Source: Hyalella azteca (taxonomy: Eukaryota; Arthropoda; Malacostraca; Amphipoda; Hyalellidae). Taken from it: DNA of 64,000 nucleotides. The position numbers and the translations under genes were made by a program. Below are positions 21,082 to 34,114 of this stretch, one piece after another; within the stretch, counting starts at the first letter, position 1; every line of letters begins with the position of its first letter. The notes under the pieces are model-generated. The model was not told where the DNA came from. It saw nothing but the letters and a program-made list of their open reading frames with translations, and made no database searches. The stretch spans positions 85,298 to 149,297 of the forward strand of contig NW_025946912.1 in assembly GCF_000764305.2 (NCBI RefSeq). Reading direction: 5' to 3'.

Positions 21082-21693
21082 GTGGGTTGAGGTGCAGAGT
21101 TTAGCCAGCAGAACCTTGTTCTGATTATATCTTCGATTTTGTGGCTCTTTTTAGGTTTCATTTGATTATTTTCATGTGAGAACATGTGTGGATTTTAACC
21201 TAATATCATGTTTCTACTGGTAGTAATTCACTGTTTTACCTTCCATATTCTTCATTAAAACTAAGTCTGAGACTTGGTTTAATATTACAATTTTTGTAAA
21301 TTTATAGACACAGACTGGTAGCAAAGGAGTAATTTTTGACTAGTTTATCAGGACCTAAATTGTGTGTTTCAATATAACATTTAACTATGAGTCATTAATT
21401 TTGTGTAATGTAAGGTATCCAAACTAGAAGAGTTCTACAACTCTTTTATTTAAATACGTCATAAAATAGGCAGGCTGAAAATTTTTTTGTCCCTTGCAGA
21501 AACTATGAATTGCACATCTTGATTGTCATTAAAAATCTGTATTACCATCAAATGAAAACATGAAGAACTTAATTTTCTTAATGTACTGTTGTTCCATGCC
21601 ACAGGGAAGATGAATGTTTGAAAAATTCTGATCCACGCAAGTATAGTTTTGCTGTCTCTTAATATCCGGAAGCTGAAATGTTGTTCTTTACAG

Positions 21694-21777
21694 CCAGCCC
21701 ACGTGAAAGCCTGCTTTATTGGCTCCTCTCTCACTGTGCCGATAGCTGAAGGCAAACTACATCTTGGCACATGGCAG
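21694..21777 (+). CDS. YjbQ/UPF0047 family protein, exon 4
   Basis: The acceptor ctttacag precedes 21694 and the donor is TGGCAG|gtaaac. The 28 codons read [20 protein letters not shown] then KLHLGTWQ, matching the family's PAHIK...GSSLTIPI...G.L.LGTWQ region. Phase 0 at both sides. The minus-strand frame overlapping it is a shadow. Confidence 0.96.
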
Positions 21778-22046
21778 GTAAACCTGAACTGCTCCTGAAG
21801 TTTTATTTTAACTACTCACATTTTAGCTAGCAGAAAATAGGGATCATGGATGCACATGATATATATGTGATATTTATAATATTTGGTCAATTAGGAATAG
21901 TCTGCTGCAGCTGACATTTGCCATGATTTTTTTTTATTTGCTCGTTTTGTGAGTTTGTTTTCTGTATTTCTAGTTCATACATAATTATTAGTGTGATAAG
22001 CTTAAGATTGATAAGATTGTAGGGGTTAACATAAGCTTCTTGGCAG

Positions 22047-22175
22047 GGCATCTGGTTGTGTGAGCATCGCAACGATGCTGGGCCTCGCAAGGTTGTAGTG
22101 ACCATCAACGGGTGTCTGAGGGACCGCAGCACACCTGTCTCCCCCATGAGTCCAATGGCCAGCACAAGCAGCTAG
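22047..22175 (+). CDS. YjbQ/UPF0047 family protein, exon 5 and stop
   Basis: The last coding exon follows acceptor ttggcag. It reads GIWLCEHRNDAGPRKVVVTI and continues NGCLRDRSTPVSPMSPMASTSS before TAG at 22173-22175. G-I-x-L-C-E-H-R is the family's C-terminal signature. The last ~20 residues, rich in Ser, Pro and Thr, extend beyond the usual end. The assembled protein is 169-174 residues, slightly longer than bacterial YjbQ (about 140). Candidate AATAAA signals are only found far downstream (24734 and 24931), so the 3' UTR may be long, or a nearer variant signal is used. Confidence 0.95.
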   Translation, partial: GIWLCEHRNDAGPRKVVVTINGCLRDRSTPVSPMSPMASTSS

Positions 22176-25100
22176 TGACGGCTAGCGCAGGGCGACCTGC
22201 TTCACCAGCCTCCTCATCGTTGCGACGACCGGCAGCGTCAGCCTAGTGCTGACCCCGTCACTGCTGCCGCTGCTGCTGATGAACATGACGATGTGGGCAC
22301 TGCAAGCAGTGGTGCTGGAGGCAGAGTTGTGCCGGCCGTCCTGCCCCTTTCATCCCGGCGAAGGCCGTCAGCTGATCGCCGTAGACATACCGTCTATGCA
22401 ATGAACAGTTGGTCGCCAGTTGATCTCTAACTATTTACTTGATGGATGGTGCGCTGATGGTGTTGAATAGTGACTTGGAATACCAGGAAGAATGGATACG
22501 GTTTGGTCATTCCCATTTAAACATTTACATGTGTGTTGGTATGAAAGTTTTTGTTACAAAAAGAGATTCTTTTGATGGGCAGTTCGAAGCCCGCGATCAA
22601 CTGTAAACTGTCATTATTTTGGCAGTATCTGTATTGCTGTTTATGGTATGATAGGTGGGTGTTAATTGATGAATCATTGATCTGAGTGAGCCTGTCATTG
22701 TAATTCATCTGAGTGATCTGTCATTATAATTCATGTTGAGCGTGATAACCATTTTTCGTGAGAAGTTAGTAAAGTACTGCAGCTATTCTCCTTCCAATTA
22801 TAGATCTTTATTGTATAGCTTATATAATCGCTGGCTTCCACCCGCCGCCGCCGCTATTGTAATAGATGCCCTAATCTGCTCTGCTTAGCGGACGTGGTCA
22901 GCTTATGAGTTCAGAGAGAAAAATTGTTGTTATATAGTTGGAGGTCTATGTTGAGAGTATGTAGTTAATTATTTTAGACCCCCATGAATCACTTGGTTGA
23001 ATATATATCTCTTTTTAATTCGGGTTATCGATCGAAGCTCATTCCATTTCAAAACTATAGTAGAGGAACGAGATGTCGAGCTGGATGTTTGTCTTTCTAA
23101 AGCTTGGAACCTGGTTCAAAACACATATTCATTCTTAACGTTAGGATGACTAAAATTTGCAATGCTGCCGGCAGCAGCAGGTGACAGCGTTAAAATTTGT
23201 CATTCTAACGCAAGGAATGAACGTGTCTATACAGATTCCGAGATACCATCTGATGTTAAAGCTTGCTCTTGCCCTGATGTGGAAGTCGTAGTAGGAGCGC
23301 AGAGTTGTGGTTAGGATACCAGACGGTTATGCGTTTTACCTTGATCTCATCACTGCACTTTACTCATCTCAGAGAGTCTTCGGCTTGGTAGAATCCTAAA
23401 CTCATCACGGCACTTTACTTATCTCAGTGAGTCTTTGACTTGGTAGAGTACCGCATGGCCTTCCTTCCCGCCGTGCAGCCATTCTGTTTTCACATGAATG
23501 CAACAACGGCATGGGTTTTGGAGCAATTTTAGTCCTATCATTTACATTAATTGTCAATTAACTCAAATATTTTATGGTCTCTTAAGTGCTTTCTCAGGCT
23601 CTCAGCTCTCTACCATCAATTTTTACTACTGATGACCCCTTTGATTAGAAATCGTTCGCTGTAGTATGTTCGTAAATTATTTTGAAAAGCTTGGCATGTG
23701 GGGAGCTTTAAACTTCACCGTTCATTTCGGTTTGCAAATAATATTACCTCATGCAATAGCAAGATGTAGAAATTTTGTACAGAAAAGCTTATTGTTGATG
23801 TTACAAAGACTTAATGTTTGGTAGTGCGAGTCATGCTTTTGAAGGTCGTCGTGTTTCGTCTGACGCTCGGGGCCAATGCTTAATTAGCTGCTAGTGCGTT
23901 GTTGTCATCATAGGGTTGAAGAAAGCGATCCTCTTTCTTCTGGGGAACACGTAAGATAAAGCTTTATGTGTCCATGACCCTGTAGTTGCTTATTTATAGA
24001 TATTGTTGTGTAAAACTATTTCAAAGTAGATATTTTATAAATAGGCGCTGCTCAAATTTTGCGGCGATACATCAATAACGTAGGTATGTTGGACCAGAGT
24101 TTTTCCTTCATATACTCTCGGCCAAGAGCAGTTTTGAATATTAGTTTTCATATCATTTCAACAAGCGTAAAATATTTGGCGAATTTTTCATTCTTTTGAG
24201 TGCTACTTCACTTCGTACGAATGACTTGGGTATTTCTGCTACCAATCACGTTGCAAAGTTCCTGTGAAATTCACACAAGAATGTTATTCTGATGAATTTT
24301 TAGACAATATTGTAATTTTTATTACTCACTTGAGTGTATTTAGTCGTTTGAAGTTAATATTGACTTATCTAGTTAGCACGAAAGCTACTGCGTCATGCCA
24401 ACCGTGACCTACACACCGCGCGTATCCCAGAAGAAATCGACTTGTAGGGTCTGTTTGCTGCTGCCAGATATCAGTTCTGCCTTAGCTTGTCCATCCTGAA
24501 TACTTATTAAGCGTGCTGTTCTAGTGCTTGTGTCACTTGAAGAATTAGTAACGTGACTGCTTTACTTATTGTGTCGTGTGGAGTGATATTGACTTATATT
24601 CGCATCGGTGTTGTTGCCATCCAGCTTGTTGACAATTCATTATATTCCTTTAAGCTGTTCAAATTTTTTTGATTATCTTGAAAAACCTTACTATTATTGT
24701 TAATTTTATTTTTAATGAGATTTTTATAATGTTAATAAAACTCGTATAGATCGTACCGTCAGATTATATTCCTCTGAATAGGTCTTAGACCCAGCTAAAA
24801 TTTTTGTTATATCTATTCTTTTCAACAAGTGCGCAGCTAAGACTTTGTTTTATACATGGCTTAATATTCGTAGGATTGACTAAATTGCCAAGTGGAAGGA
24901 GGATAATTCTGATGTCTTCATCCATGGTGAAATAAATCAATCGATCTAATCTAATATTTGAGCTTCTTTATTATAATGTCTCGTTTCCAATGTACTCTTT
25001 GATTGTGGATACCGTACTTTATCATTACTTTTTATCCTCCTATCATTGTTACTCGAAATCAGATTGCAAGCCTTGCTGTTGATTGTGCGCTAGTAGTAAG

Positions 25101-28100
25101 CTTATGTCATCACGAGGTGTGCCCGTGTCGGCAGTTGTTGAGCTCGACTTGACTAAGCCTCGTCTGTTTGCTTGTTGACACTCGTAGCTGTGCACTCACC
25201 TCGCTTCTTCTTGGTGCCAGCGATCGGTAGCGCGCGCATCTGGAAACCGACTCTCTTTTCTTGTGCCGCGTTGCCCTTTAGTGCTGATTGACAAATATTA
25301 CCTAGCGGAATTCAATTTTTTTAAGTATCCCAGCCTTGCTCCACTAGCTGTAATCTGACATATTTTGTGTGCCGAAATTCAGTACGCCGAGCGTGGAAAT
25401 AGAATATTGAATCTGAATTTAATGGTTTTCGGCAATTTAGTACGAATTAACAATGCTAGATACTTTTCAATAGACTTTATTACTTACTGTACCGAATTTA
25501 TGGAAAATCACTTACATGGATCGTTTATCAGTCACATCTGAGTTGTACTTAATAGCTTCCATAACAGCTTCTTGGCAGATGTCAACGCTTGTTTCTTTCT
25601 ATATTGATTTATTTTTGCTTGTCTAGTCAGGCTTTAAGGTTATCCTGCCACTCGTAAACGCAAGTGTATTCTGTTACGCTCTATTTGTCTGTCATGAGTT
25701 GGCTCGCCAAATTCAAAATTTGTGTATTTACCTTCAGAAATGTATAGACGTTTTTTATGTCACTTCTGCAGGTCTCGCTTTGCTACAAAAACTAACTTAA
25801 TCTGGAAGATATGCACGTATAGAGTTTATAGTAAATCAATTGATTGACCATATTGATTTGTCTGAGCTAATGCTTGATCTAATGCTCCATTAAGTAAATG
25901 GTGTGCATTGATGCTGCGTACGCATGAGAAGCTGGTTCGAATACTGTGCAGTTTATGATTCGCATCGTGCGTGCTTTCAACCACTCTATATCTGGTATAT
26001 CTTGATTGTTTGATTCAAGTAACATCTCTTTGACCTGCACTCCCCATCAACTCAATTTTGTAGTTGAACTGTTTGAATTCATTGACCTGCTGCCAAGAAA
26101 TTTGTGGTGCACCCATAATCTGCCTCGTTTAGCCGGATGGTCTTCTTGCTGCCTGGCAGAAACATGTGTGGGAAGAGGGAACAGTCGGCGATCTTGAATG
26201 CTGTGCGGCACATTTGCCCGGTCGGCATCTAGGCTTTCTTTCTTGCATCGACTCCGTTTTCTCACGATGCTCTGACTTACCGAGATGGTAATTTATGCAC
26301 AAGTCATAATTTTTTCCTGTAAACCAAGATTTATTGTATATTTAATTTCTTCTTGTATTACATCTGAGTAAGAGACCCAAGTATGTTTTGAAGAGAAACT
26401 TCTTTCTCTGCATGCATGTCTACTTCAGAAAAATTTATGATCCTCCATTCCAGTGTGAAAGGCGAAACTATTGAGACTATTGACTTATTCCACGATGCTT
26501 CCTTTAAACTTCAGGTTAATTCACAATTCTGCGTGCATCCTTTTTACCTATAATTAGCTAATAAAGATAAGTTTGCCAAGTAGAACATGAATGAGAATGT
26601 TATCACCTACTTTTGTTAATTTCTTTAATCGAACAGCTTGACACCAAACTTGTCAAGACTGTGTCAAAATTAACCCCATTCGTACTATTCGTTAACAAAT
26701 ATCCAGTTGATGCAAACATTTCTTATATTGCTTGCAATGGAACGCACGATTCTTTTTGGAAACTAATCGTTGTATTGTAACGGATGCTGTAAATTAGAAC
26801 GTAAGTCTGGGTATTGAATGAATGTTTTACATCCAGTAATTTTCCAACGTTTTTACATCTCTAGGTAGATATTATTTCAGTGCACTGCCCTGGAAACGGT
26901 CATGCTAATACTGCTATTTGCGTAGAGAAAATTGCATTGAAGAAAAACCCTGTATTAGTTGATTGCTTATCATTGTTGGCATCCGTTATCACAGCAAGGT
27001 GATCCACTCATGGTAGCAGTTGAGTTTTAATGAACGAAATAAAAGCCGGTCTCCTCTCATTTGCAGTTTGTTTTTGGTCTTGTCAACTATCAGCAACTAA
27101 TAAGTTGTGTTATAGACTCCTAATGTGCGCACGATCGACAATCTGTGAGATTCTAAATTGTAGTCTTCTGCGACTTGTGAATATTTCGTGTCAGCCGCTG
27201 TGAAATTTTGTGAACTAAATTAGTCTTGTTTTTCGTGTGTCTTCATTTGTTTGAACGCTCGTGTAATCTAAGTCATTTGTCCGGAACACTTACTCAGAAG
27301 GTTGCAATGAAGCGCCGTCTCGATTTATGACGTCCTCGCGACCACCGAGCGTTATTGTAACTAAGCCAGGAATATTTGTGCTTCCGTGTGACTTGTTCTG
27401 CCGAAATGCGATTCCATGTATTCTTATTTAGCAACGCTAAATAAGCACTCATTGAGCTTATTTGCACTCACGTCTCCATGCGCGTTTTTTATGTGTTAAG
27501 TCCAACGTATCTCCTGAGGAGTTGCAGTACAGAAACATTCACGCATTTAATGCAATAACACATTGGCAGAACACATTCATGTGGCTCGGCTACCAAATGC
27601 CTTGTGCATGGCGTCTCAAGAGAATACGCAGCTAAAATGTCGGGAGGAATTCAAGCTTATGCTTATTCTCGAGTTTGCTTCCTAGTCATCGGTCGATCGT
27701 TGCTTGTCTTTCAAGAACATAGTGCGTTTTCATCTTCTGCTAATGTCTTTTTTATAGTTCTTATTTACCCAACCACATGAAAGTAAGTAGCTACTTCTGT
27801 ACATTTATATCTACTAAGATGGCTAGGCTGGAGCCACTGTCTGAACAGATTGTGTGTATAGAATATATATATACTTCATTGTTTGTGATGCGTAGAGCTT
27901 TTTACATACTGCGGTCCATCGTTTTCTATTGTTGAAGTGAGGTGATCTAGGTACGCTTATCCCTGTACCACCCAAAAGGACCAATTGGTCTGTTTGTTAC
28001 ATTGAAACCTAAGATGTTGAGCAGGCTGATCGGTATGCAGTGATAGGCAGCCTTTTTTAGGTTCTTATGAGCCGCCAATCAACAAAAACTTCGCATCTCA

Positions 28101-30819
28101 TCAGCTTTGGATGCCCATACTCTGTAGTCTATACATATTCGCAGGTATTGGAAAACCAGGCATTGCATCTGCAACGGAGCATTGACTGGCTGCTGACTTA
28201 GCCATTAGATTATGTACGTTTGCAAGCTGCTGGCGGGTGCTGTCGATGCGGGTTGGGACAAACGGTGCATAGAATCTCGGGCAATACATCTGCCGTGGCA
28301 GAGTTCGTTATTTCTGCGAGAAATAGTTTCGAAAGGTAATTTTTCTGAAATATTTAGACATTCCGTATTCGAAGTTGATATATAACGTATCGGGTTCTGA
28401 AATTTAGCTCCGGGAGAAAGACTCGAATTTCAAATACTTCTGTTCCCTTCCGATGCGCATTTTTTGAAGGCTTGCTATTTGACCCCCGCGATCCGGTTGA
28501 AGCTAAGAATTTAGTCTCATCTTTTTATTGCGTGCGTGATGTTTCAGGCTTTATCTCTTCGTACAAGTCTGCAACGGGTTTAATGCTCTAATGTTAATCA
28601 TCTAAGATTTTCTTTCCTTTTAATTACATTATATCCGTATTCAAGTTATATTTAGCGTACAAGTCGGTAATGCATAATTTTTTTCTATAACGTTATAAGA
28701 TTGACTTGTGCGCAGTACGTTATCTTTTCTAATTACAAGTTTATCTGTGGAATTGGCGGGAAAATAAACTAATCTGTAATCGGTATCTTTGTTGCACTTT
28801 TCAATGTCGTACTATCTGCATATAGACCGTAGGCCGCTAACTCGATTGCTGGCAGTACAAGCAGCTATTTTTACCGCACTCATTATCGACGAGAAAATGA
28901 GCGTGCTGCGTGGAATACAATTTCTTAATTTACTCGATTTCTTGAACTTGTTCTTCTATAGCAGCGAGCCATTCTTGGATGAATTGATACTTCATGCTTG
29001 AGATATTATGCTTGCTTGGAGAACACGAAGATTATTTGTCTCGGTCGTGCGCGGCGAGTGCTGTGTTCATAAGATGCTCTGTGGCTGCTTGAACAGCCAA
29101 GAGGTCCTGTAGGTTCATTTCACACTTCGTATCGTAGTTCAAAGCAAGTAATTCTACGGAAATGAATGGTGTAGCTCTTAACTTAGATGCTGTACTTCGT
29201 CACGTGTATTGTTGAATTTATCGCGGAAAGCTCGCGAACTTTGAAGACGTTGATATAAAATATAATGTATTGCAATTATTCACTTGGCGATTTGTTTAAG
29301 AAATATTCACAGAAATTTAAAACTTTGCTTCAAAACAATCACGCTTCCTTATTTTGTTATCCATGTCTTTGGAACTATTCATTAAATATAATATTTTCTT
29401 CTTTTAAACGACTTTTTCTACCACTCGCATGCCACGATGATAGTGCATCGCACATCCCTATGTTTATAGATGGCCATTTTTTCTAGTGCAGTTGTGCCTA
29501 TAATGACAGTCGTGCTGATCGATTCGCACAACACACGCCTGTCTTTTTCCATAGAACTTGAGAGATGCGCACTGAAGTGCGCTGAAAAAATCTCCAGTAC
29601 TCGAGGTGAGTGAGTAATCATTTTGAACCCTAACACGTCTACGGCTGCGCACCCCACTGGGCCACTCCACACATGACTCGACAAGAGTAATGCTTGCAGA
29701 ATATGACCGCTTTCATATGTATATTTCATACAATTATAAAGGGACTTGATTCACGCCTTGAAAATGCAGCGAAATCCATCCGCGGTCTCCGTAGTGCAAC
29801 GGTGCAACCGAGTGTCAGTCGGCTTTGATATGTTTTAACCTTGCACTTTAAAAAATTTTAAGCCTTGCGGGACTGCCCGAAGTCATCTACGGCAATGCCA
29901 AATGAAAGCGGATCCAAGTTACGCGCTTACGAACGCTGTGTAGTAACGCCATAGCGGGTGCAGTCAGCTCAAGTAATTTACTTTCACTTGCTTTGAGTGA
30001 CCGATGAGAGGCAGGCGCGCCTCGCCTCTGAGGTCGATGTATGCGTGCATAATGTACGGCACGGCTCCTACGAAGCAGAACTCAACCCAACCTTGGCACT
30101 CCCGACACTGTACAGGCTTGGCCCCTATTAGCTTCACGACACGCTTATCGATGGGCCCGAGATCACGTGTAGACCTGTCTTTTTAATTAATTGTGGCGTA
30201 GGGAAAATTAAATATAAGTTTGTGATTGGATAAGCCTAATGCCCAAGGTCTATCCACACGGCTCATTTAGGCGAATATTGCGCATCTGTGCTGAACAACT
30301 CACAGTTGATCAGCATTACAATTGCCAATCAAGCGAAACTTGACGTATACGCATCTCTTAATACTGATGCGTATCCCCATCTCCTATTCCCCTAAATTGA
30401 CCAAGATTCTGAGTTATTTAATCTCAAAATGGAAATAAACCAATCTGAATAACAAAATGGTGCATTTACACCTATAACGCTTTAATAAATATAAATACGA
30501 GGCTAATTTAGGATCTGTAAGCACCTCAAACGAAGAAACGAGCCCATTTGTCGGTGGCCTGCAAACCGGCCTGTTGCGGTAACCTACGCAACAGCACAAT
30601 ACAAACCCTACATTCCTGATAAATCCCCGAAAAAATAAGGATTGTGTACAAATAAAATCTTTCACAACACTATTCCATCATTCGACAGCAATACCGTCGA
30701 GTTCCAGTAACCACAAATCATCACGTAATTTACACGGCTCTCTTCCGTAGTTAGCCACTGCGACCTTGGTTAGGTCCGGCAGCTCAGCCGTCAGCTGGTG
30801 CCTCGTCTTATGAAACATT
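22176..30819. other. Long stretch without recognisable genes
   Basis: For 8.6 kb I see no coding frame with domain-like content, no TIR pairs and no tandem arrays, in contrast to the repeat-filled DNA on both sides. The base composition is more even and CpG-containing. AATAAA occurs at 24734-24739 and 24931-24936. A CAGCAGCTGC-rich patch lies at 22255-22330. The stretch could be a very long 3' UTR of the YjbQ gene, a long non-coding RNA locus, or cis-regulatory DNA of the cuticle gene. None of these can be decided from sequence alone. The short open frames (26006, 28101, 28789, 29265, 29418, 30004, 30414) look like chance. Confidence 0.5.
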
Positions 30820-30827
30820 TGCAGTGC

Positions 30828-31802
30828 CAGAGGTGGGCAGTAGCGCGCTACATGTAGCGGCCGCTACTAGCGGCCGCTACATTTTCAGTAGCGGTAGCGG
30901 TAGCGGCTCTACATTTAAGGCAATGTAGCGGTAGCGGTAGCGCCCGCTACATATTCAAGTAGCGATACGAAGACGCGCCTTTTCAGCAGCTACAAAATGA
31001 GTCAAGAAAACGGTAAAGCCAAAATTTCCGATTTTTAGGGTAGCCGGTCCCCTTACTAGTATTAAATATTATTTAAAAATCAGCATGATACATACATAAT
31101 ATAAATTACAGAATAAAACTGTACGAAAGATTTCGGTGTAATGTTGTCAACCTCAGCCTTTTACTAGTGTCAACATGTTAGTTGTTACTTGTTAAGTAAC
31201 TGTTACCAGTTACCACTTACAGGTGGTACCTGGTAACTGGTGGTGGTAACTGGTTTTCATCTTTCAGTTTGCTTACAGTTATTTTTACACAGTTATATTT
31301 ATGTTTCACCTTCCCTACATGGATGTCTACTTCAATCTACCAATCTCAAAAATAATCCACATATATATACAAAAAAACCTGATTTTTATATGTATATGTG
31401 GATAATTTCTTAGATTGGTAGATTAAAGTTCACATCCATGTAGGGAAGGTAAAACATAAAAATAACTGTAACTTCTATGTACTGTATCTAACCCTGGGGT
31501 AACCCATACTAGTTCGGTTAGGTTAATTGCAATAAAGTTGCATTGATATCTTTTACAAATGTTTTATTATCATTAAATGTTAATGAGTAAATCCCAATAG
31601 CAGAACAATAAATATTTAGAGATTTCCAATAATTTTGGCCATTGTAGCGGCTAATGTAGCGCGCTACATTTTACTGTAGCGGTAGCGGTAGCGCCCGTTA
31701 CAATCTAGTGGGTGTAGCGGTAGCGGTAGCGCCCGCTACATTTAGAGCATGTAGCGGTAGCGGTAGCGCCGCTACATTTCTAAGTAGCGCTGCCCAGCTC
31801 TG
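30828..31802 (+). mobile_element. GTAGCG foldback element with perfect 8-bp TSD (copy 1)
   Basis: The ends are CAGAGGTGGGCAG at the left and CTGCCCAGCTCTG at the right, forming inverted repeats with CAG termini. The flanks carry identical 8-bp target duplications, TGCAGTGC, at 30820-30827 and 31803-31810, the hAT-type length. Both subterminal zones are packed with GTAGCG/CGCTAC hexamers in both orientations. The interior holds a second hairpin (31303-31452) and TTAACC-type sequence. At 975 bp and without coding, it is non-autonomous. Confidence 0.9.
31303..31452. repeat. Hairpin nested inside the GTAGCG element
   Basis: Arms of about 60 bp pair TTCACCTTCCCTACATGGAT with ATCCATGTAGGGAAGGTAAA, and CAATCTACCAATCT with AGATTGGTAGATT. 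The loop is an AT-rich tatatatac stretch. It may be another small foldback insertion or an internal palindrome of the host element. Confidence 0.75.
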
Positions 31803-32574
31803 TGCAGTGCAACAATTCGAAAGCGAGCACTACGCGAGCGCTACCGGTAGATGACGCTGTTGCGTAATGTATGCTTTAGCACGGCCTCAGGGAAAACAAA
31901 ACATAGACGAACTTCTGGTTTTTTATACTGTTATCTAATTAAAATCATCCATGCTTTGATTTGTTGTTACTATAATACACTTATGAGACATGGTCGTGTG
32001 CTAGATTCTTTCAAACAATGAACTTAGCGATGTGTATAATTCTTTTCTTCTGCGTGCATTCTGTCAATCTATTATGTATTGCGTTGAATGCTGCATTCGA
32101 GCTTATCATCTGTGCAGTCAATGATTCAAGATTTTAAAGCATTGATATTTTTCTCTCTGCCATTTGGGAATAATACATTGTCGTGTTATGCTTTGTTCTT
32201 CATCAGGGTTCAGTACAGTGTGTGACCACAACTCATCTTAACACGAATGAACCTAACTCTTCGATTTTCAACTTTAATGGAACTTGATTTATCAGACACG
32301 AATTGAATTACTATAACTTCCTTAATTTTACCTTCCGTTAATTTTTTTTTGCGAAATCGATATCAAACACTAATTGCTTAGAGTCTAACTTTTAGATTTT
32401 AAACTCTCTTGAAACTTGTTTTAGCCCATACGAATGTAAACACGAATTACTCCCAGTCTCACACTTAAAAATTTAACTTTTTTAAATGTAGGGGAGCGGA
32501 CACGGATTTAACACGAACTGCGCCATCGCTTACTATTAATTTTTTACCTTTCTTATAACTCGGTTAGTCGTTGA

Positions 32575-32750
32575 CGACGCGTGTGCGACGGAAGTGATGG
32601 AAGAGAGGGCAGCGCAGCAGGTGTTGGGCGACGACAGGACGCGTGCTGCGAGCGCTGCAGCGGCGCAGTCCTGACAAGCGCGTGCTGCTGCGCGCGTGCT
32701 GCGGCGCGCGTGCTGCTGTGCGCTCACAGCAAAACGGAACGTTCCGTGTA
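32575..32750 (+). promoter_or_regulatory. GC-rich, CGCGCGTGCTG-repeat block; possible promoter of the cuticle gene
   Basis: A local island of high GC in AT-rich DNA, dominated by repeats of gcgcgtgctgc with many CpG and CAGC/GCTG motifs, about 1 kb upstream of the cuticle gene's coding start. The coding start lies just downstream of an acceptor (gtattgcag at 33648), so the gene needs an upstream non-coding exon; this island is a reasonable site for it. No TATA or initiator could be fixed. It could equally be a degenerate simple repeat. Confidence 0.35.
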
Positions 32751-33670
32751 TATTTTCATAATAGTTGGCAGATGTGATCGTTTGAAATTCCGTAAAAGTT
32801 AAATAAAAATTTTGGGTTTCACTAATAAATTTAATTATCTTCACATTCAATATAGACCAATGTTGCCCATGATACCTATTGAGAGCATTAATTTAACAGA
32901 GAGAGTGTTCAATAATTAGATGGTTGGTTTCATTACTTGTGCTGAATCTTTGTGTCACAAGGATGTGTAAATTTGTTGAGTTTAAATAGAAAGTTTCTTA
33001 TATATCCATTTCTGCTAATCAGAGGCCCATCCCTTCTCAGCGTGATAAACTGATGTGAGCGCTTTAATATTTATATGAGTTATGAAATATTTGCAAGATT
33101 ACTATGAATCTTCTTCAGACATTATTTTAGTTGGTGGCCAATGAAAATTTAGAGAACTATTCAACTTCTCCACATCAATGGCAATGACAATGTAACAGTA
33201 TATGTGCTGCACATCAAAATTAGAAATAGCTAAAATCTTCAAACATAGAAAAATAAAATCTTCAAATTGAAAGAAAAAAAATCATGCATGGCAAATTGGT
33301 AGTTTCGCTTGTGTTAGCCATTCGTGCAATGTAATCGCTGAGAATTAGATTTGTATATTGTGAAAGTTCCTTTCAACTTTCAGGACGTTATTGCTCAACT
33401 TATTGCTCCATTGTGTCGTGATAAGCTCATGCTCTATACTCTATACTTCGTTTGAAATCTTATTTGATTTGAAAATGTTATACGTTTTATTATCAAGATA
33501 ACTTTGGGAGAGGTAAAATAAAATTTTCTGTTATTATGCGGGAGGAAAAATTAATCCGAACATATAAAATTTTGTTTTGAAGTTGATATTTTGACTAATG
33601 TCATGCTCGCTGTCGGGTTACATTGATCGCTATTCCTTTGTATTGCAGAGTTGTTATTTAGAGATTCAGC

Positions 33671-34114
33671 ATGCATAAGATTTTCAGCATGCACATTTAC
33701 CACTCGGTTGTTCTCTTGATAACTATAAGCTCGCGTGGTGTAATGCCGGAAAATTACACTTCAACTGAAGTTACTACACATGCTCCTGTCAACCAAAGTT
33801 TAAATTCAGCTGAGAGCGCATCCAAACTACCGCAAGAATTGAATTCGTCAATAAGTGACAGCGATAAAGAGTTTACTGCTAGAATGGCTGTGGCGGTAGA
33901 TGGAACGCAAAAAGTCAACCGTGCACCTCGTAAAATATTGCAGGAACACGATAACCATACCTCATATTTAGATAAGTATCAGTCTAAAAGTAGAATTCCT
34001 GACGCGCAGTTCTCCGCAACGCACGACGCACCACAAATAATCGCTGCACTTCATAAGAGAGACCTGGACTTGCCGATGGATTTGCAGCTCGTCAAAGTTC
34101 CGCTACTCGATACG
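33671..34114 (+). CDS. Cuticle protein, first coding exon (signal peptide)
   Basis: The frame starts at the ATG 22 bp after an acceptor (ttgtattgcag|). It encodes an N-terminal hydrophobic stretch (MHIYHSVVLLITISSRGV) suited to a signal peptide, then a Ser/Thr/Asn-rich region with potential N-glycosylation sites, and a conserved-looking end LPMDLQLVKVPLLDTVN. The frame stays open to 34153 and then stops. The next exon starts in phase 0 at 34614, so a phase-0 donor is needed: GATACG|gtgaac at 34114/34115 fits, though its consensus is moderate; gcg|gtagat further up is an alternative. Confidence 0.7.

Noticed and set aside
14010..22175. Bacterial contamination or recent horizontal transfer of yjbQ
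   Set aside because: Four phased spliceosomal introns, transposon-laden intron sequence and the known presence of this family in eukaryotes argue against it.
32536..32850. Alanine/arginine-rich frames in the GC-rich block
   Set aside because: Composition follows the GCGTGCTGC repeats; both strands are open, which indicates low complexity and not coding.
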